Of a DNA stretch of 64,000 bases, positions 1 to 11,600 are shown piece by piece. The first letter of the stretch is position 1, and the number at the start of each line of letters is the position of its first letter. Under the pieces are notes generated by a model. The model had not been told where the DNA came from and did not search any database. It worked only from the letters and a program-made list of their open reading frames with translations. Position numbers and translations under genes: made by a program. Source of the DNA: Perkinsus olseni. Taxonomy: Eukaryota > Perkinsozoa > Perkinsida > Perkinsidae. The stretch covers positions 57,766 to 121,765 of the forward strand of contig JABANP010000128.1 in assembly GCA_013115135.1 (NCBI GenBank), read 5' to 3'.

Positions 1-925
1 GGGGAGAGGTTGATGACCGAATGTCAGCCGTTTGATGATGATGGGGATGTAGTTGTTGTTGCTGTGTCGTGGCGCCTACTCCGGCACGACTATTCTCCGT
101 CATTGCGTTGAAAATAGCCGTCCAGAGGGATACCAGTAGTGGATCTCGAGGCTCCAGACCGTCGAGTACGGTAAACATTTGTGCTCTCCACGCGTCCGAT
201 ACCTGTAATAAAACGGAAATCTTAACGGTGAAAGAGAGAGACCACGCAGCGCACGACTACTACCGCCTGTCGAGATATTGGGCAGGGATGATTCACACGA
301 GTTCCAGTCCCATTCAAGAGCCCTGGCCTATCCTTCGGCGCAGATGATGCTTCTGATGGAAGGCTCCCATTATTGTTGTTGTTGATGACGCCGCTCATAG
401 TGAAAGCGAAAGACCTGCGAGATGATTCGACTGACCGGTAGTGGACGCCAACACAACAGTCGAGTGTTGAGATGATAACAGAGAATGTAGTCGAGGAGGA
501 AGACCTTCTAGCGGCCCTGCCACCACCACCACGACCTCGAAGCTTGGCAGCCTAACCAATACGATGGTTCAAAGTGTCTACCAAGAGCGCGATAGGAAAC
601 AAATTGATGACGGCGGTGGTGACGGTGGCGGAGGGCCGTGTATACTCCGATAACGTTTATACAAAGACAAAACCGGTAAAAACCTCCTCATCGTGCTAAG
701 AACGAACCAGGCGACGACGACGACAACCTGGCAGCTTATTCCACCAAGTTAAGTTGTCGCCCAGTATGCACCACTTAGGTGAAGGCTGATGCTGCTGTGA
801 AAATAATAGCAATTGTAAAGAAGACGTATCCACTGCCCGACACTGGTCTGAGCAGGTGGTGTAGACTGACGTCTACCAGAACAAGTAGTATAGAATACAA
901 TAGGTATCGCAAATGTACAGTATCC
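1..925. other. Intergenic region, no gene recognised
   Basis: Only short open frames without recognisable protein motifs are present. A few simple-sequence patches occur (GTT repeats near 46-62, CGA repeats near 713-725). The region follows the stop codon of the kinase gene that lies on the minus strand, so its right part is probably that gene's 3' flank. Confidence 0.5.
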
Positions 926-2794
926 TCATTCTACCACCACAACAGCTCCTACAGGCTGTTGCTTGGGTGACGCTGCCCCTCCTGCTGCTGCTGTTGCTGA
1001 TGTCTCTGTGGTCTGCGACTGAACCAAGTCATCGAAGGAGGTGCCGGCCGTCGTTGGTGCCTCGGAGCACCGTGCTGACTCCAGTCGACCGCCCGATAGT
1101 CCATCGGGCTGCTTAGATAAGATCTCAGTCGGCACCGCCAATCGATTCGACAATTGAGCCACCTCTGTCTCTTCTCCAAAGAGGGGGACATTATCCGAGA
1201 TGCTCCTAACCCGAGACATCCTCCGTCCGATCGTCTGCTCACTCTCAGGCCGGGCCGCTACGGCCGAATCGACTATCATACCAACCGACCGGAGCCGCAA
1301 GTGATGCGAGTCGGCGGCATCCCTCTCCAAATTCAGCGCCCGCAAAAATTTCTCATAGTCGATCTCACCGTTATCGTCGACCTCACCCTCCTGAAAGAGC
1401 TTGTCCGCATCCTCGATGTCTTCACCCAGTATCTCCAGAACGTTCTCAATAGTCAATTTCCCGGTGCCCTTCAAATCGAAGGCCCGGAAGGTATCTCGTA
1501 CCAAATCTTCGTGAAACTTCACGCGATTCAACAGCATAGCAGCGACGAACTCCGAGTACTCTATCTCGCCATCCTTCGACTGGTCCAGCACGTTAAAGAT
1601 ATGCTCGATCTCTCTGTTAGAGATATCAAGATTATCTTTCATAACCGTCACCATGTCACAGAGCTTGATAACGCCCTTCCTCTCCGTGTCCAGCGCCCAA
1701 AACTGGAACTTCAAATCCCGTATCTCGTCACTGGTGAGACTGTAGGCCATCATACACATAGCGGCCCTTCTAAAATGAGAGCACGCAGCGTAGCGGCGCA
1801 TCGACTGGAGGACCTCGTTGCCAATCTTGTAGGAACCGCAGACGGTCGAAGAACGATCAACGATCCAGGGGTGCTGCAGAGCCTCCGAGGCAGACATCCT
1901 CTTCTCTGGATCGCGCAGCAGCAGGCGGTGAACGAAGTCCTTCGCCTGTGGAGAAATATTACCCCATCTTTTTTCCGGCATATCATATACCCCTTCCTCG
2001 ATACTGACCAGCATGTCCCTCTCAGAGCCATGGAAGGGGGGAGCGCCGCTGAGCAGCATGTAGACGATAACGCCGAGGGACCAGAGATCACACTTGTTCG
2101 TGTAGGAGCCTTCGAGGACCTCCGGAGCAACGTAGGCCACACTGCCGCAGGACTGATGCATTCGCCGTGACGGGTCGATGATCTTACTGAAGCCGAAATC
2201 GATCAGTTTTAACGTAGCATCCTCGTCCTTAGTGTCATAGAGGAAGTTCTCTAGCTTGATGTCCCTGTGAACCACACTGTGGGCGTGCAAGTACTTGAGT
2301 GGCAGCAGCATCTGGTAGGTGGTCTCAGCGGCCACAGACTCCGAAAAATGCTGATTCTCCTTGGACACAAGACGATGGTACAGCTCCTTCCCTTTACAGT
2401 ACTCCATTACGATGTGGACGAACTTATCATCCTCGAAAACCTCGTGCAGCCTAGCGATATTGGGATGGTCCAAACGAAGGTAGATATCGACCTCACTCTT
2501 CAGCAGAGCCATCTTCTTGCTGCTGATGCGCTTCTTCTTAAACGACTTCACCGCAAATGCCTTATTGAGGCGCCGATTCGTCGCCAATCGTACGGGACCG
2601 TTGTAGCCGCTGCCGATGACCCGATTCTCGTCGAACTGGTAGAATTGATCTATCGGCTCGTACCGTATGCGAGAATGTCGCACGGCTGCGGGATGAGTCC
2701 GGCAGCTGTTGGCGGCAGCTTTGGTGATGGCGCTGCGGGTGACGGCGTGCTTGTCGTCTGGCGGGCCGGCGAGGACCGACGCGGTGCATCCCAT
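926..2794 (-). CDS. Calcium-dependent protein kinase (CDPK)
   Basis: Intronless frame of 622 residues encoding a calcium-activated Ser/Thr kinase. The start at 2794 gives MGCTAS, a myristoylation Gly2 with a palmitoylation-type Cys3, so membrane attachment is likely; an upstream in-frame Met at 2833 would hide this signal. Kinase features: glycine loop GSGYNG (61-66), AVK lysine 83, Met130 at the gatekeeper position (VMEY), HRDIK (176-180), DFG (199-201), APEV. A junction helix and four EF-hand regions follow. EF2 (DQSKDGEIEYSE) is canonical. EF1 ends in Asp, EF3 in Asn and EF4 in Lys where Glu normally sits. A Ser/Ala/Gln-rich tail of roughly 120 residues ends the protein. CDPKs are known from plants and alveolates; the family call is secure, the substrate is not known. 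Confidence 0.97.
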   Translation of the reverse strand: MGCTASVLAGPPDDKHAVTRSAITKAAANSCRTHPAAVRHSRIRYEPIDQFYQFDENRVIGSGYNGPVRLATNRRLNKAFAVKSFKKKRISSKKMALLKSEVDIYLRLDHPNIARLHEVFEDDKFVHIVMEYCKGKELYHRLVSKENQHFSESVAAETTYQMLLPLKYLHAHSVVHRDIKLENFLYDTKDEDATLKLIDFGFSKIIDPSRRMHQSCGSVAYVAPEVLEGSYTNKCDLWSLGVIVYMLLSGAPPFHGSERDMLVSIEEGVYDMPEKRWGNISPQAKDFVHRLLLRDPEKRMSASEALQHPWIVDRSSTVCGSYKIGNEVLQSMRRYAACSHFRRAAMCMMAYSLTSDEIRDLKFQFWALDTERKGVIKLCDMVTVMKDNLDISNREIEHIFNVLDQSKDGEIEYSEFVAAMLLNRVKFHEDLVRDTFRAFDLKGTGKLTIENVLEILGEDIEDADKLFQEGEVDDNGEIDYEKFLRALNLERDAADSHHLRLRSVGMIVDSAVAARPESEQTIGRRMSRVRSISDNVPLFGEETEVAQLSNRLAVPTEILSKQPDGLSGGRLESARCSEAPTTAGTSFDDLVQSQTTETSATAAAGGAASPKQQPVGAVVVVE

Positions 2795-3223
2795 TAGGAG
2801 TGAAAAGTGATTATTATAATGACCTGTGGGCAAGGATACAGGCTGGCAAGCTCAGCGTATCTTAGGTCGATCCTGGCGCGCTACAAGTTTCATAGCATCA
2901 GCGCTATCGGTACAGACTTTCTGTAATAAGGTAACAAACGGAACGAAGAGGCGGCGGGAGATACCTCTCCAGTCTGACAGCTAGGAAACTAGCTCGGCGT
3001 TGAAGACTCGTCAGGGTGACATGAATTCGAAGAAATAAGATTATTTGCAAAATTGTGGAGCCATAGCAGCACTCGCGCGCGCCAAAGTGATCGATAAATT
3101 TCGACGTGCGGGACAGATGCCTACCCCGAGATACTTCCGGCCATGATTTGTACGGAAGTTATGGTATGGGTGTTCTGCTCAGTTGGCTGTTAATATTCAG
3201 CTCACTCTGCTGTGTGAGTGGCT
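2795..3223. promoter_or_regulatory. Shared upstream region of divergent CDPK and UTP4 genes
   Basis: About 430 bases separate the start codons of the minus-strand kinase and the plus-strand WD40 gene, so both promoters must lie here or in adjacent untranslated exons. I see no clear TATA box. A possible 5' UTR intron for the downstream gene (GTATGG near 3162 to TTCAG at 3200) is compatible with the sequence but unproven. Confidence 0.4.
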
Positions 3224-6200
3224 ATGGAAGTGTTCGTATCCCGACTACTACAGCCGTCTGTGAGTGCCATACACTCCCTGGCCTTCAGTGACAAGGAGGA
3301 TCTCCTGGCAGTAGGACTGTCTGATGGATCGATACAGCTGCTGTGCTCCAGTACTAGAGCCGACTCGCCTAGTGCTGCCCGCTATTAAGTGGCAGATACC
3401 TGGGCCGTGCGATGCGTCATCCCGGGGTGTGAGGGTGAGAGGTCGGTGAGAAGGCTTTGCTTCGTAGAAGGTCGCCTCTTTTCGACTGGTGTCCACGGAC
3501 AGATCACGGAGTGGTCCACTGATACCGGCAAGGAGATGTAGTAGGGGGGGGATGGCGAGCAGGGTTGAAAATTGGAGAATCTTGCAGATGGTTCGACTGG
3601 TGAATTTTTAGGGGTTCGTACCCGTCGAACGGTGGAGCGATATGGGATATGGCAGTGGATGAGGAGAGGAGGCTGTTGGCTGTGTCTACTGAGAGCGGAG
3701 CTATACCGATGTAATAGTAAGGGCATAGGAGCAGTGGTGGTGGCACGGGCCTCATGCGGCTGTACAGTCGCGGTAGGGTAGCAATTATAACGGAAATGGT
3801 CGTGGTGTGGTAGTATAAGGTACCACGTTGTGGTTTGGTTGGACCATACCAGTATAACAGAGGAATGATAGTGAAACATTGTGTAGGCAATTGTAGGACG
3901 TCGATGTAGTTCGATTATACTGTTGTGGTAGTGATGGTGGATGTAGTAGTAGTACAAGCAGTGGTAGTGGTGGTACTGGCAGTAGTCGGTAGTGGTGAGG
4001 GGCGGCGGTTTGATAGATACTCTCTCGGACCATCCGGCTCGACTACTCTGACTCGTCTGGGTGAACTGAAGGGAGAATATCAAGCAGCCAAGAAGAAGAA
4101 GGGCGGTGGCAGCAGCAGCGCTACCAGCCGGGCCTTGTCGGTATGCTTCGGTACCGTGTCCAAAGGACGAGACGATGGTAATTATCGGACGATATTCTCG
4201 GGAAACGACAGAGGAGTGGTTAGTGAATGGCGAGTGGAAGTGAAGGAGGGTGATGATGGTAGTACAGAAGGGGAAGGGAACGATAATGGCACGCGTATAT
4301 GACATTCCCATGCTCGCGCATTTACGTAACCGGTCCCGGGTTCGAATCCCACGTTGGGCATTTTTTCAGGAACTCTTTCTCATGGGCAACACTACCTGTG
4401 TATCGGATAGTATGCGTATCTTACCTCATACTAATGCCGGTGGTGGAGTATTGGTATGGTCGTTGAAGGCTCTGTCGAAGGACAGGATCGTATCCGGCGA
4501 TTCTTCTGGCTGTTTGACACTGTGGGACGTGGACAAGCACGTCCAACTGCAGAGGGTAGTAGGAGGGTATCGGATTAACCGTTCGCCGGAAAATGGGGGA
4601 TTTATTCCGATTCGATCTGTGGTATATCCCCTGGTGTGCAGATACGGGAGCATCAGGCGGATATCCTGTGTATGACTGTACGACGAAGTGAGAAAAGGGA
4701 TAAATGCCGGCGATGGGATTCGATCCAGGGATCTTTGGGATGATAGGTCATGGAGCTCTCTGTTAGGCTCGGAGAACCATGATTTGGCCATCTTCACTAC
4801 CGGTGTCGATGCCAAGATATCGAAGTTCGCCGAGGCAAGCAATGGCGAGCTCACTGTGAAGACATCGTGAGGTTAACCCGTTTCGAGCCAGCTTGCTCAC
4901 CTGGAATCTTTTAAGATACTTCGTCAATCGTCGAGATGTCAACGCTATCTCCCTTCACCCGCAGCGGGAGGTACGCGAAAGTTGCTCCTACTTGGATCTG
5001 TCGATACGTGTGCATGCGTGCAGATTCTTGTGTGCGGTGGTAATGATGGTCAATTGGTGATCACGTCCACTAAGGCCCAGTTTACTCCTACTAAGCTTCC
5101 ACAGTAATGAGAACGCTGCCAAGGCGCGATGAAGCTAGTTTACGGTTTTTCTATCAGTTTCCACGGCCTAGCATCTTCGCCCTCGGGTGGCGGAGTTGTC
5201 CGTTGCAGCAGCTCACGGAGATTGGTGCTCACTGTGTGGCGGAATTCTATGAAGATATGGTAAGTCGGCACAAGAGTTACCGAAGGAGTGGTATGGCAGC
5301 ACTTCCCTGGGCCCAGGTATATACCCGATAAAAGCGCTGTTGCCTCCATTGCCGGCTCTGGGTCGAGCGAATCTTTGGACATGCTGGCCAACGGCGGAGT
5401 TGGAGTGGATACCCCCACCCGAACGAACAAGCCGATCTGCCTGCAGGAAGTTGCCCTGAGTGCACCTGACCACATCGTCGCTTCTGATATGAGCAAAAAT
5501 GGCGAGTACGCTATTCTGCGTTCAACTCCTTCGTCGATCCATACCAAATTTTCTCAGAATCATCGCTTGTTGCACAGCCAGTGGCGGAGTACGTATCTTT
5601 TCCTTCGTACTAGACGAGCTTGAGCTGTCGAGGTTGGCTGTCGTGCCCGACCTCAAGAACGTCACCGCTCTCTGCCTTGACGACAACTCTCAGGGTTCTA
5701 GTATATGGTAATACCATAAATTCCCTCTTTCATCGGCGAACCTGGTTGTTTTCAGCTACGCTGCTGATAGCGATTCGGGAAGGATCCAACGTCTCGATGC
5801 CTCAGCGCCTACCGGGGAGCATGCCCCTTGGGGTGAGCTGCTGCGGATGGGCAGTAAGGGTGGCAGCTGGGGTGTCGCTCAGGTTCCCCTTTCCGAGGCG
5901 TGGTCACTCGGATGGCTTTGTCCCCCGTCGCGAAGAACGGCAGCAGGTGTTTGGTGGTGGCCGACAGCTACGGTGATGTCCACTGGTAGTAGAGGAGGTC
6001 GTGGGTTCGATCCCTGCAAGGGATATTTTATTCAGTATGGGCATATCGGAGTCGGGCTCGGAAGCAGCATTCTCCCGTACGTGCTGCCTTCCTTCCCATC
6101 GCCGTAATAAGAAGGCCAAGCGCCGTCTCGGAGCCATCGAGAACCGCAACACTGGGAAGATCTTTGCCACCTCGATCAGCTTCAGCAAAGATGGCAATCT

Positions 6201-7043
6201 ATGGTGCGTAGAGAAATACCACTGCTGGGAATCGAACCCGGTATCTCTTCTTAGCTTCATCACTAGTAGCAGCTCGATGCTGTACTGCTTCAAGATCGGC
6301 CCGAAGGCATTTGACCTTCTCTGGCACGTCGACGTGCGAGCGAACATCAGCCAAGGCAGCCGGCAGCACACCAAGGGCGTGGCTGTGGCGGAGTCTCGCG
6401 TCGAGATCCCCGGCCAGATCTTCCACACAGTGCAGGTGACCTCAGTAGAGGCGCGAACCAAGCAGGGCTCACCTACCAGTGTCAAGGTTGTACTGTAAGT
6501 TGATTCGAGGGAATCCACTTGCAATCTTGTGAATCTTGCATTTCCTCAGATTCGCGGACAGTCTTATACTAGCAGGTGATATTAAGTGCGATAAGTCCCC
6601 TGTTGAGGCGGCGTTCACTGTGGTGAAGAGTCGCTTCTCCGACGACACCGAGTCAAAGCGCTGGATGGGCTCCCACGTTCTAGGTAGGCGAGGGTGATGG
6701 CGGTGGAAGGCGCTGGGGCATGGAATCTTTTCCGTCAGGCTGCGCTCAGCTGGATGAGCAGGATTGGTTGCATGGCTACACTGATACCATCCCTAACGGA
6801 ATTGATGGTGAAGAGGAGGGTGCCTCTCCGAAGAAGCGTCGGCGGAGGGCGAGCTCGGCGGGTGGAATGCCCGGTGGGGTTGTTGCTGCTGCGGCCCAGG
6901 ACAGATCACTGGTAGGGGGAGCCATCATCGCCACACTCGTCTATGTTTTACTCTTCTCATAGGTGCTCTGCTCTGTGATAGACCAGACCGATATCGACCA
7001 GCAGTTACCGCCTGCCTTCGACCGGAAACACTTCTATCGTTGA
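3224..7043 (+). CDS. UTP4: UTP4/Cirhin-like WD40 protein (gene span, at least 16 introns)
   Basis: WD40 protein of the small-subunit processome (t-UTP subcomplex), which acts in nucleolar pre-rRNA transcription and processing. Exons joined by eye give, in order, the N-terminal WD repeat (IHSLAFSDKEDLLAVGLSDG), RLFSTGVHGQITEWS, GGAIWDMAVDEE, VLVWSLKALSKDRIVSGDSSG, FTTGVDAKISKF, DVNAISLHP-ILVCGGNDGQL, DHIVASDMSKNGEYA, MALSPVAKNGSRCLVVADS and a C-terminal QLPPAFDRKHFY, which matches the conserved Cirhin/Utp4 tail (QLPPP-basic). Well-supported introns: 3351-3395, 3538-3611, 4556-4641, 4688-4766, 4867-4915, 4971-5023, 5260-5316, 5986-6035, 6204-6266. The exon around 3.75-4.05 kb is uncertain. Several introns carry tRNA T-arm remnants (listed separately). 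The start at 3224 is the first Met consistent with family length. Confidence 0.85.
4240..4369 (+). repeat. tRNA T-arm remnant in a UTP4 intron (sense)
   Basis: The intron before the exon starting at 4370 contains CCCGGGTTCGAATCCC (4335-4350), a Pol III B-box/T-loop, followed by TTGGGCA and TTTTTT. This T run is followed directly by CAG, so a Pol III-terminator-like run also forms the polypyrimidine tract of the 3' splice site. The 5' splice site is chosen by reading phase (GTGAAG at 4240) and is less certain than the acceptor. The T stem is only partly paired, so this is a decayed or partial tRNA, not a gene. Confidence 0.7.
4688..4766 (-). repeat. T-arm-like sequence in a UTP4 intron (antisense)
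   Basis: A 79-base phase-1 GT-AG intron. Read on the minus strand it contains GGATCGAATCCCATCG, close to the tRNA T arm with one change in the loop, followed by GCCGGCATTTAT. The upstream exon ends HQADILCMTVRR and the downstream exon begins SSENHDLAIFTTGVD, so the intron call is good; the tRNA relationship is weaker than for the other members. Confidence 0.5.
5986..6035 (+). repeat. tRNA T-arm remnant filling a 50-base UTP4 intron (sense)
   Basis: The 50-base phase-2 intron runs from GTAGTAGAGG to TTATTCAG. It contains GTGGGTTCGATCCC and then GGGATATTTTATTCAG. Bases 5991-6010 are identical over 20 bases (AGAGGAGG...GGGTTCGA) to bases 38994-39013 read on the minus strand, inside an intron of an unrelated gene. 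Joining across it restores the frame ADSYGDVHC-MGISESG of UTP4. Confidence 0.8.
6204..6266 (-). repeat. tRNA T-arm remnant in a UTP4 intron (antisense)
   Basis: A 63-base phase-2 intron (GTGCGTAG to CACTAG). On the minus strand it reads ACCGGGTTCGATTCCCAGCAGTGGTATTTCT: a good T arm, an acceptor-like stretch and a short T run. The flanking exons SFSKDGNL and SSSMLYCFKIG are in frame when it is removed. The element here is inverted relative to the gene, unlike the one 170 bases upstream. Confidence 0.75.
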
Positions 7044-8660
7044 GGGCCGCGGTGTGGGGCTGCTTCGCTCCGCTGTTCACCAGGGCCTTTTTCGGCGGTT
7101 TCTGTGGTCATCTTCGAACTATTACCAACGTAAAAGTCTCCCTATCTGTTGTCTATTGTCGTTTCTCTTCCACCCGATTGATACACTGTGCTGGGGGTCA
7201 CCAGCTATGGTGACATCTCCTCCACAATAATCATCACGTTATCGTTACCATAGGGGTGCCGAGCTGTTAATAGTCCGGGCCGAGGTTGGGGCATGGGTTC
7301 GATCTAGCGCCCTTAGCGGTGGAAGTCGTGACAAGATCTACTCGGCCGTCCTGCTTTCTTTATCGACCCGTATACGTATACGGCGAGTGTACGTACGGAT
7401 TCGACAATGCCTTAGAGACTCTTGTGCTGCAATGCCCTCGACCACTCATGACGTTACCTGCTCAGCAGTCCTTATCGAGAGCAGCCCCCAGCCTAATAAT
7501 GCCGTCGTACGACTAACGTGATGATCTAGCAGTGTGATGCGAGGGATGATGCAGTTGGGGGGTGTCGGTGCTCTCTCGTCACACATCTTGGGGTGTGACG
7601 ATCCTGTTGCTATGCTATGCTGTCGGTCGGCTGGTGGGCAACAGAGGCACCGCCAGGGTTCGAACCTCCGCTGTAGTATATTTTTGGTCGTATCAGACAT
7701 GCCCAGCGGAGTAAAGAAAGGAGCGTCCCCCCATTACCTCTTTTGGGGACTTCGACAATATGACGGCAACCAACCTGATATTCGGGAAGGGAGTCCACCC
7801 TCGCCAGTGGGGCTCGAGTTCGCATGGCTCATGCTGCTCCCGCTCGCCTGGTTGTCGAATGGGGTCTGCCGTGAAGTGGAGTAGGCGACCAGGAAGCTCC
7901 GGTGACGGCTAGGCTTCCCTTGCCAGCCGACTTGGAAGTAAGCCATTCCGCCAGAGATCTCAAACTTGGGCATCATCGTCGGTCACCGCATTTGCCCCAG
8001 CAGATACACCACGTAACAAGGCTCACGGCTAAGATGTCCACCGCGTGCCCTCTCCTACAGAGGCGATTGATGAACCAACTCGAGCTTTGGACCTGACGTG
8101 TAAGTAGACTGCTGTTTGTTCGCTTTCGTTACCCAACCATGGATCAAGGCGGATAACATATTGATGGCCTATTGTAGAGTATGGCGCTGTCTCCATCTCA
8201 ACGCTCCACCACATCTATTGATGGAGCATCTGACACAGTCGAGACTGTCCCGAACGAAACGCACGTGAAACCTGTGATCTCCGAGATGGGGCGAGGCCCG
8301 GCACCCAACTGGCGTCGCATAGCTCTACGACGGCAGCTAGGGTGACGCGGAGGCAAACTGAGCCGCGGCCGAAGACGACACCACTAATGGCAATCGCGGT
8401 TCGGCAGGCACAAGTTTCCTCTCGAAGGTCTCGGTTAAAAATGTGAGAGCGATGTTGGATCGAACTGTCATCGAGCACCTGACAGCTCGAGACGGTTCTC
8501 CAGGCACTAGCTTGCTAGCGTGGCAAGCTCAACCGAAACGCTAATTGTCCCGCCGTGCGCTAAACACATCATAGCGACTCTCCGCGCCGGTTTTAACCCA
8601 GATAAACTACTCGTTCATCCACTGAAATAGATCGAAGTAAGATATCCATGGCGTCAAAAT
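7044..8660 (+). other. Unassigned region with a possible short-intron gene
   Basis: No protein family was recognised. On the plus strand there are open stretches at 7286-7516 and 7534-7884 that could be exons. The segment 7634-7696 looks like a 63-base intron (GTGGGC to GTATCAG) holding GCCAGGGTTCGAACCTCC and a TATTTTT run. Another B-box-like core (GGGTTCGATCT) lies at 7294-7304. Nothing convincing was seen between 7900 and 8660. Confidence 0.35.
7634..7696 (+). repeat. tRNA T-arm remnant in a probable intron (sense)
   Basis: GT...AG segment of 63 bases with CCAGGGTTCGAACCTCC, then a TATATTTTTGG run and GTATCAG. The arrangement (T arm, short spacer, T run, CAG) copies that of the UTP4 introns at 4240-4369 and 5986-6035. 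The surrounding gene is not recognised, so the intron status is an inference from this pattern. Confidence 0.5.
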
Positions 8661-8669
8661 CGTACTACA

Positions 8670-11600
8670 GTGCAATTCTCAGCCAAGCCATTATTGGCTG
8701 AGAACGCACGAGAGCGCTGTAGTCTCGTCTTAGTTGTCATCCTCCCGGCGTGCTACCTACCATGCTTCCCCTTACCCCATGGGCACTCTCCACGTTCAAG
8801 ATGCAGGGTCGGGAGTAGCGTTGCGCCTCTCGTGCTGACTCTCCCCTTTCTAGACGTCGTCGTGGGACCGTCAGTTTCCTCTTTGTTTCAGCCCTCGACA
8901 GTTCTCCTACCGCTTGCATGTTTGGTTCTTACAAGCTTTTGGTTCATGCTAACTTTTGCCGGATTGCTGCATCGATTTTCGAGCCTCGACCAGGTGAGGC
9001 ACCTCTGGGGTCATCATCGGGCGCGTTGCAGAATGTGTTATCATCGAAGGCTTCCTCATCGCAAGGTGCCCATGAGAGATGATTTTTCTGTCGTCACTGT
9101 CGCAGCGGAGGGCGACTGCGAGTCCGAGTAAGGAGGCATCTCATTCCGTGCAGCTGCTGGTTGTTGGCTGATATATATAACCGCAGGTTGCAGCGATTAT
9201 CGGGTGAGCTGCGAGAGACACGTGAGAACTTTCCCGTCTGGTGGCGTCGAGAAATGCACTTCCCGACGAAGATGGTAGACTGACGAGTGTAGATGGTGGT
9301 GAAGTTGCAATCTTCGCTGTGCGCAAGATACCACTCAAGATCTCGACATCTCGAGAATCCTCGACGAGGCCAAGGCTATCAGCCGAGAGTCCGGATATGA
9401 GGTGGACCTGCGGGAGCTCGGTAAGGAGGGGGATCTGAGCATCACTGAAAGTAGAATCAGGAGAATGGGAGCCTAGCCCCAACTTCGATGATCTCGGCCA
9501 ACGAGCGGGGCCAGACTTTGAATGGTCAGCCTTGGCAGATAAAGGTATCATCCCAATAATACTGTGAGAAGGGGCATGTTGTGGTACTTGGATGTAGAAG
9601 TCACTTCTGATGATAGGAATGGATTGTGCGGTACGCGGATCTCATTCGACCAAGGGTGATGCAAGACCCGCCGGAGCTGAAACCGATGGTTTTTGAGAGG
9701 CCACCTGAGAGGCAGCTGCGATGGGACTGCGAAGGCAACCCGTGAGCGTCACGCTAAGCCTCCCTATTCGATGCTGCTAGAACTGCATAGATACATGTCC
9801 GGCAACAGAACGACACCGAAGAGGATTGTTGACCTGCTCTTGTTCGCCTATGAGTTCGATATCCTCGAACTGAGACTGTATGAGTTGGATCCTGTGGTCG
9901 ATGTAGGCTAACTCACAGTGGTATGAGGTTCAGGTGGTATCCGAGGTTGACCTCAGGTCTTTGTGATTCTTGAGACAACGAGAGCCCTGAAGAAGTGGGA
10001 GAAGCCACTCATGCTTGGGTCCGTTATCAATTCGCCCAGGTAGTTAGTGATGATACTCGAAGGCCATAGCCCCTTCTGGAGCTGTCGCAACTCGATGAGT
10101 ATCTTACTACAGGTTCCGAAGATTCCGTCATAAAATTATGTATAGTGTCTTCGACGATTCCACTCATGGACGGTATCAAGGGTTCAAGTCGAGAAAGGAG
10201 GGGAAGTGAGCTAGGGTGGCTAGAGATACCGGTGACTTCGGCTGTGACTCTGTGCTGTCGAGTAGTCTCCGGGATTTTCGACAGTTGAAACCCGTACCGG
10301 TCGTGCGGGGTGAGAATTGTCGTCGAATTCGGTCGGCGAATGTGTGAGCAGAGGATGATCTCGGGCAGGGTCTGTATGATGCTGCCACCAGTGCGATGCT
10401 GATGCGTAGATTTACCTCGCTTAGCGTGGAATTGTTATGAATTGTCATTTGTGCTGTGCGTGGGCGACAGTGAGGGGGAAAGGCAAACCAGCAGGGCATG
10501 GTGGAAAAGCTGCATGGGTATAAGGCTCCCTGCGGACCACGCAGTGCTCAGCGCCACTGAGTCAGTGGTCACATCTCTCGTGCTGCTGCTGCTGCTGTGC
10601 TACCGAGGTTGAATCACGGAGTACTATCTATAAACCACATCGAGTCCGAGGCTCAAATCCATAATCAGCATCATCGTCATCGTCCCATGATTGGCTCCCC
10701 ATGATGAGACAGTCCTCCTCCTCCGACTGGTCCTCGTAGTACCACATTTCTGCCCACCTCGCGGCAGGTATGACTATGAGGACTTCGCCAGAGCTTCACT
10801 TGTCGAGAAGTATTTTCAAGTTTATGGTCATCATGATGATGACGTGTTGTTCATCCACGGCGATGTCGATGAGGTGACGTGCCAAGAAAGGGAGGTTATC
10901 TCGTACCAAGGACGGTCCCTTCTAATGATGAGGGTTCTCTCAGCGGCTCGTATCAGCTTTGTAGATGCCTTCAGCCGAGCAATTAGCGGGCGTGAAGTAC
11001 TGCGAGCCTCTCGACGACCGCTTCCCAGTCACTCTACCCTCGTTGTTCCTTGCACAAAACTTCGCCTGGAAAAGTAGACCGATGATGCACTAGAAATCAT
11101 TTGCGGACTTTTCTCCTGCTCCATCTTCAGGGTCCGACATGAATGTGCTCAACTCCCCGCATGTCTTCGACGCAGCAGCGATGCGTCGTAACGACGTTAC
11201 CGGACTTCTCCAACCCGTTAGGTGAGTCACTCACCGTGAGTGACGTATCTTTCTTCTTCATAAATTTGGCTTAGGGAACCTCGATAGGTACCCTGGTGCC
11301 TGGATCCTTGATTTCCCGACGGTCGGAGCACACATGAGTTCGTTTGTAATCTAGCATCATCAATGATACGATGGTCGGATCTCCGTGCTCCGAGTTCTCG
11401 CAGATGAGCTCAGAGGCCGACATTTTGAAGTTTCTCGCCTACTCGGACGCAGGAAAGTTGCCCAGGAGTGACTTTGACAAAGGTGAGATTACTCTGGTGC
11501 TCTTCCATCTCGCTGGGTGGATTTCTCTTCGCTCCATGATAAGCATCATCACACTGCTCGATAGCTCAGTCGTCGCTCCTCCCCTCAGCCACAGCTGCGG

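Noticed and set aside
1154..2170. Long plus-strand open frame of 338 codons
   Set aside because: It is the antisense shadow of the CDPK gene; the minus strand encodes an unmistakable kinase over the same bases.
10183..10192. GGTTCAAG, B-box-like sequence
   Set aside because: It lies within the coding exon FDDSTHGRYQGFKSRKEGK of the GT17 gene, so it is protein sequence, not a tRNA remnant.
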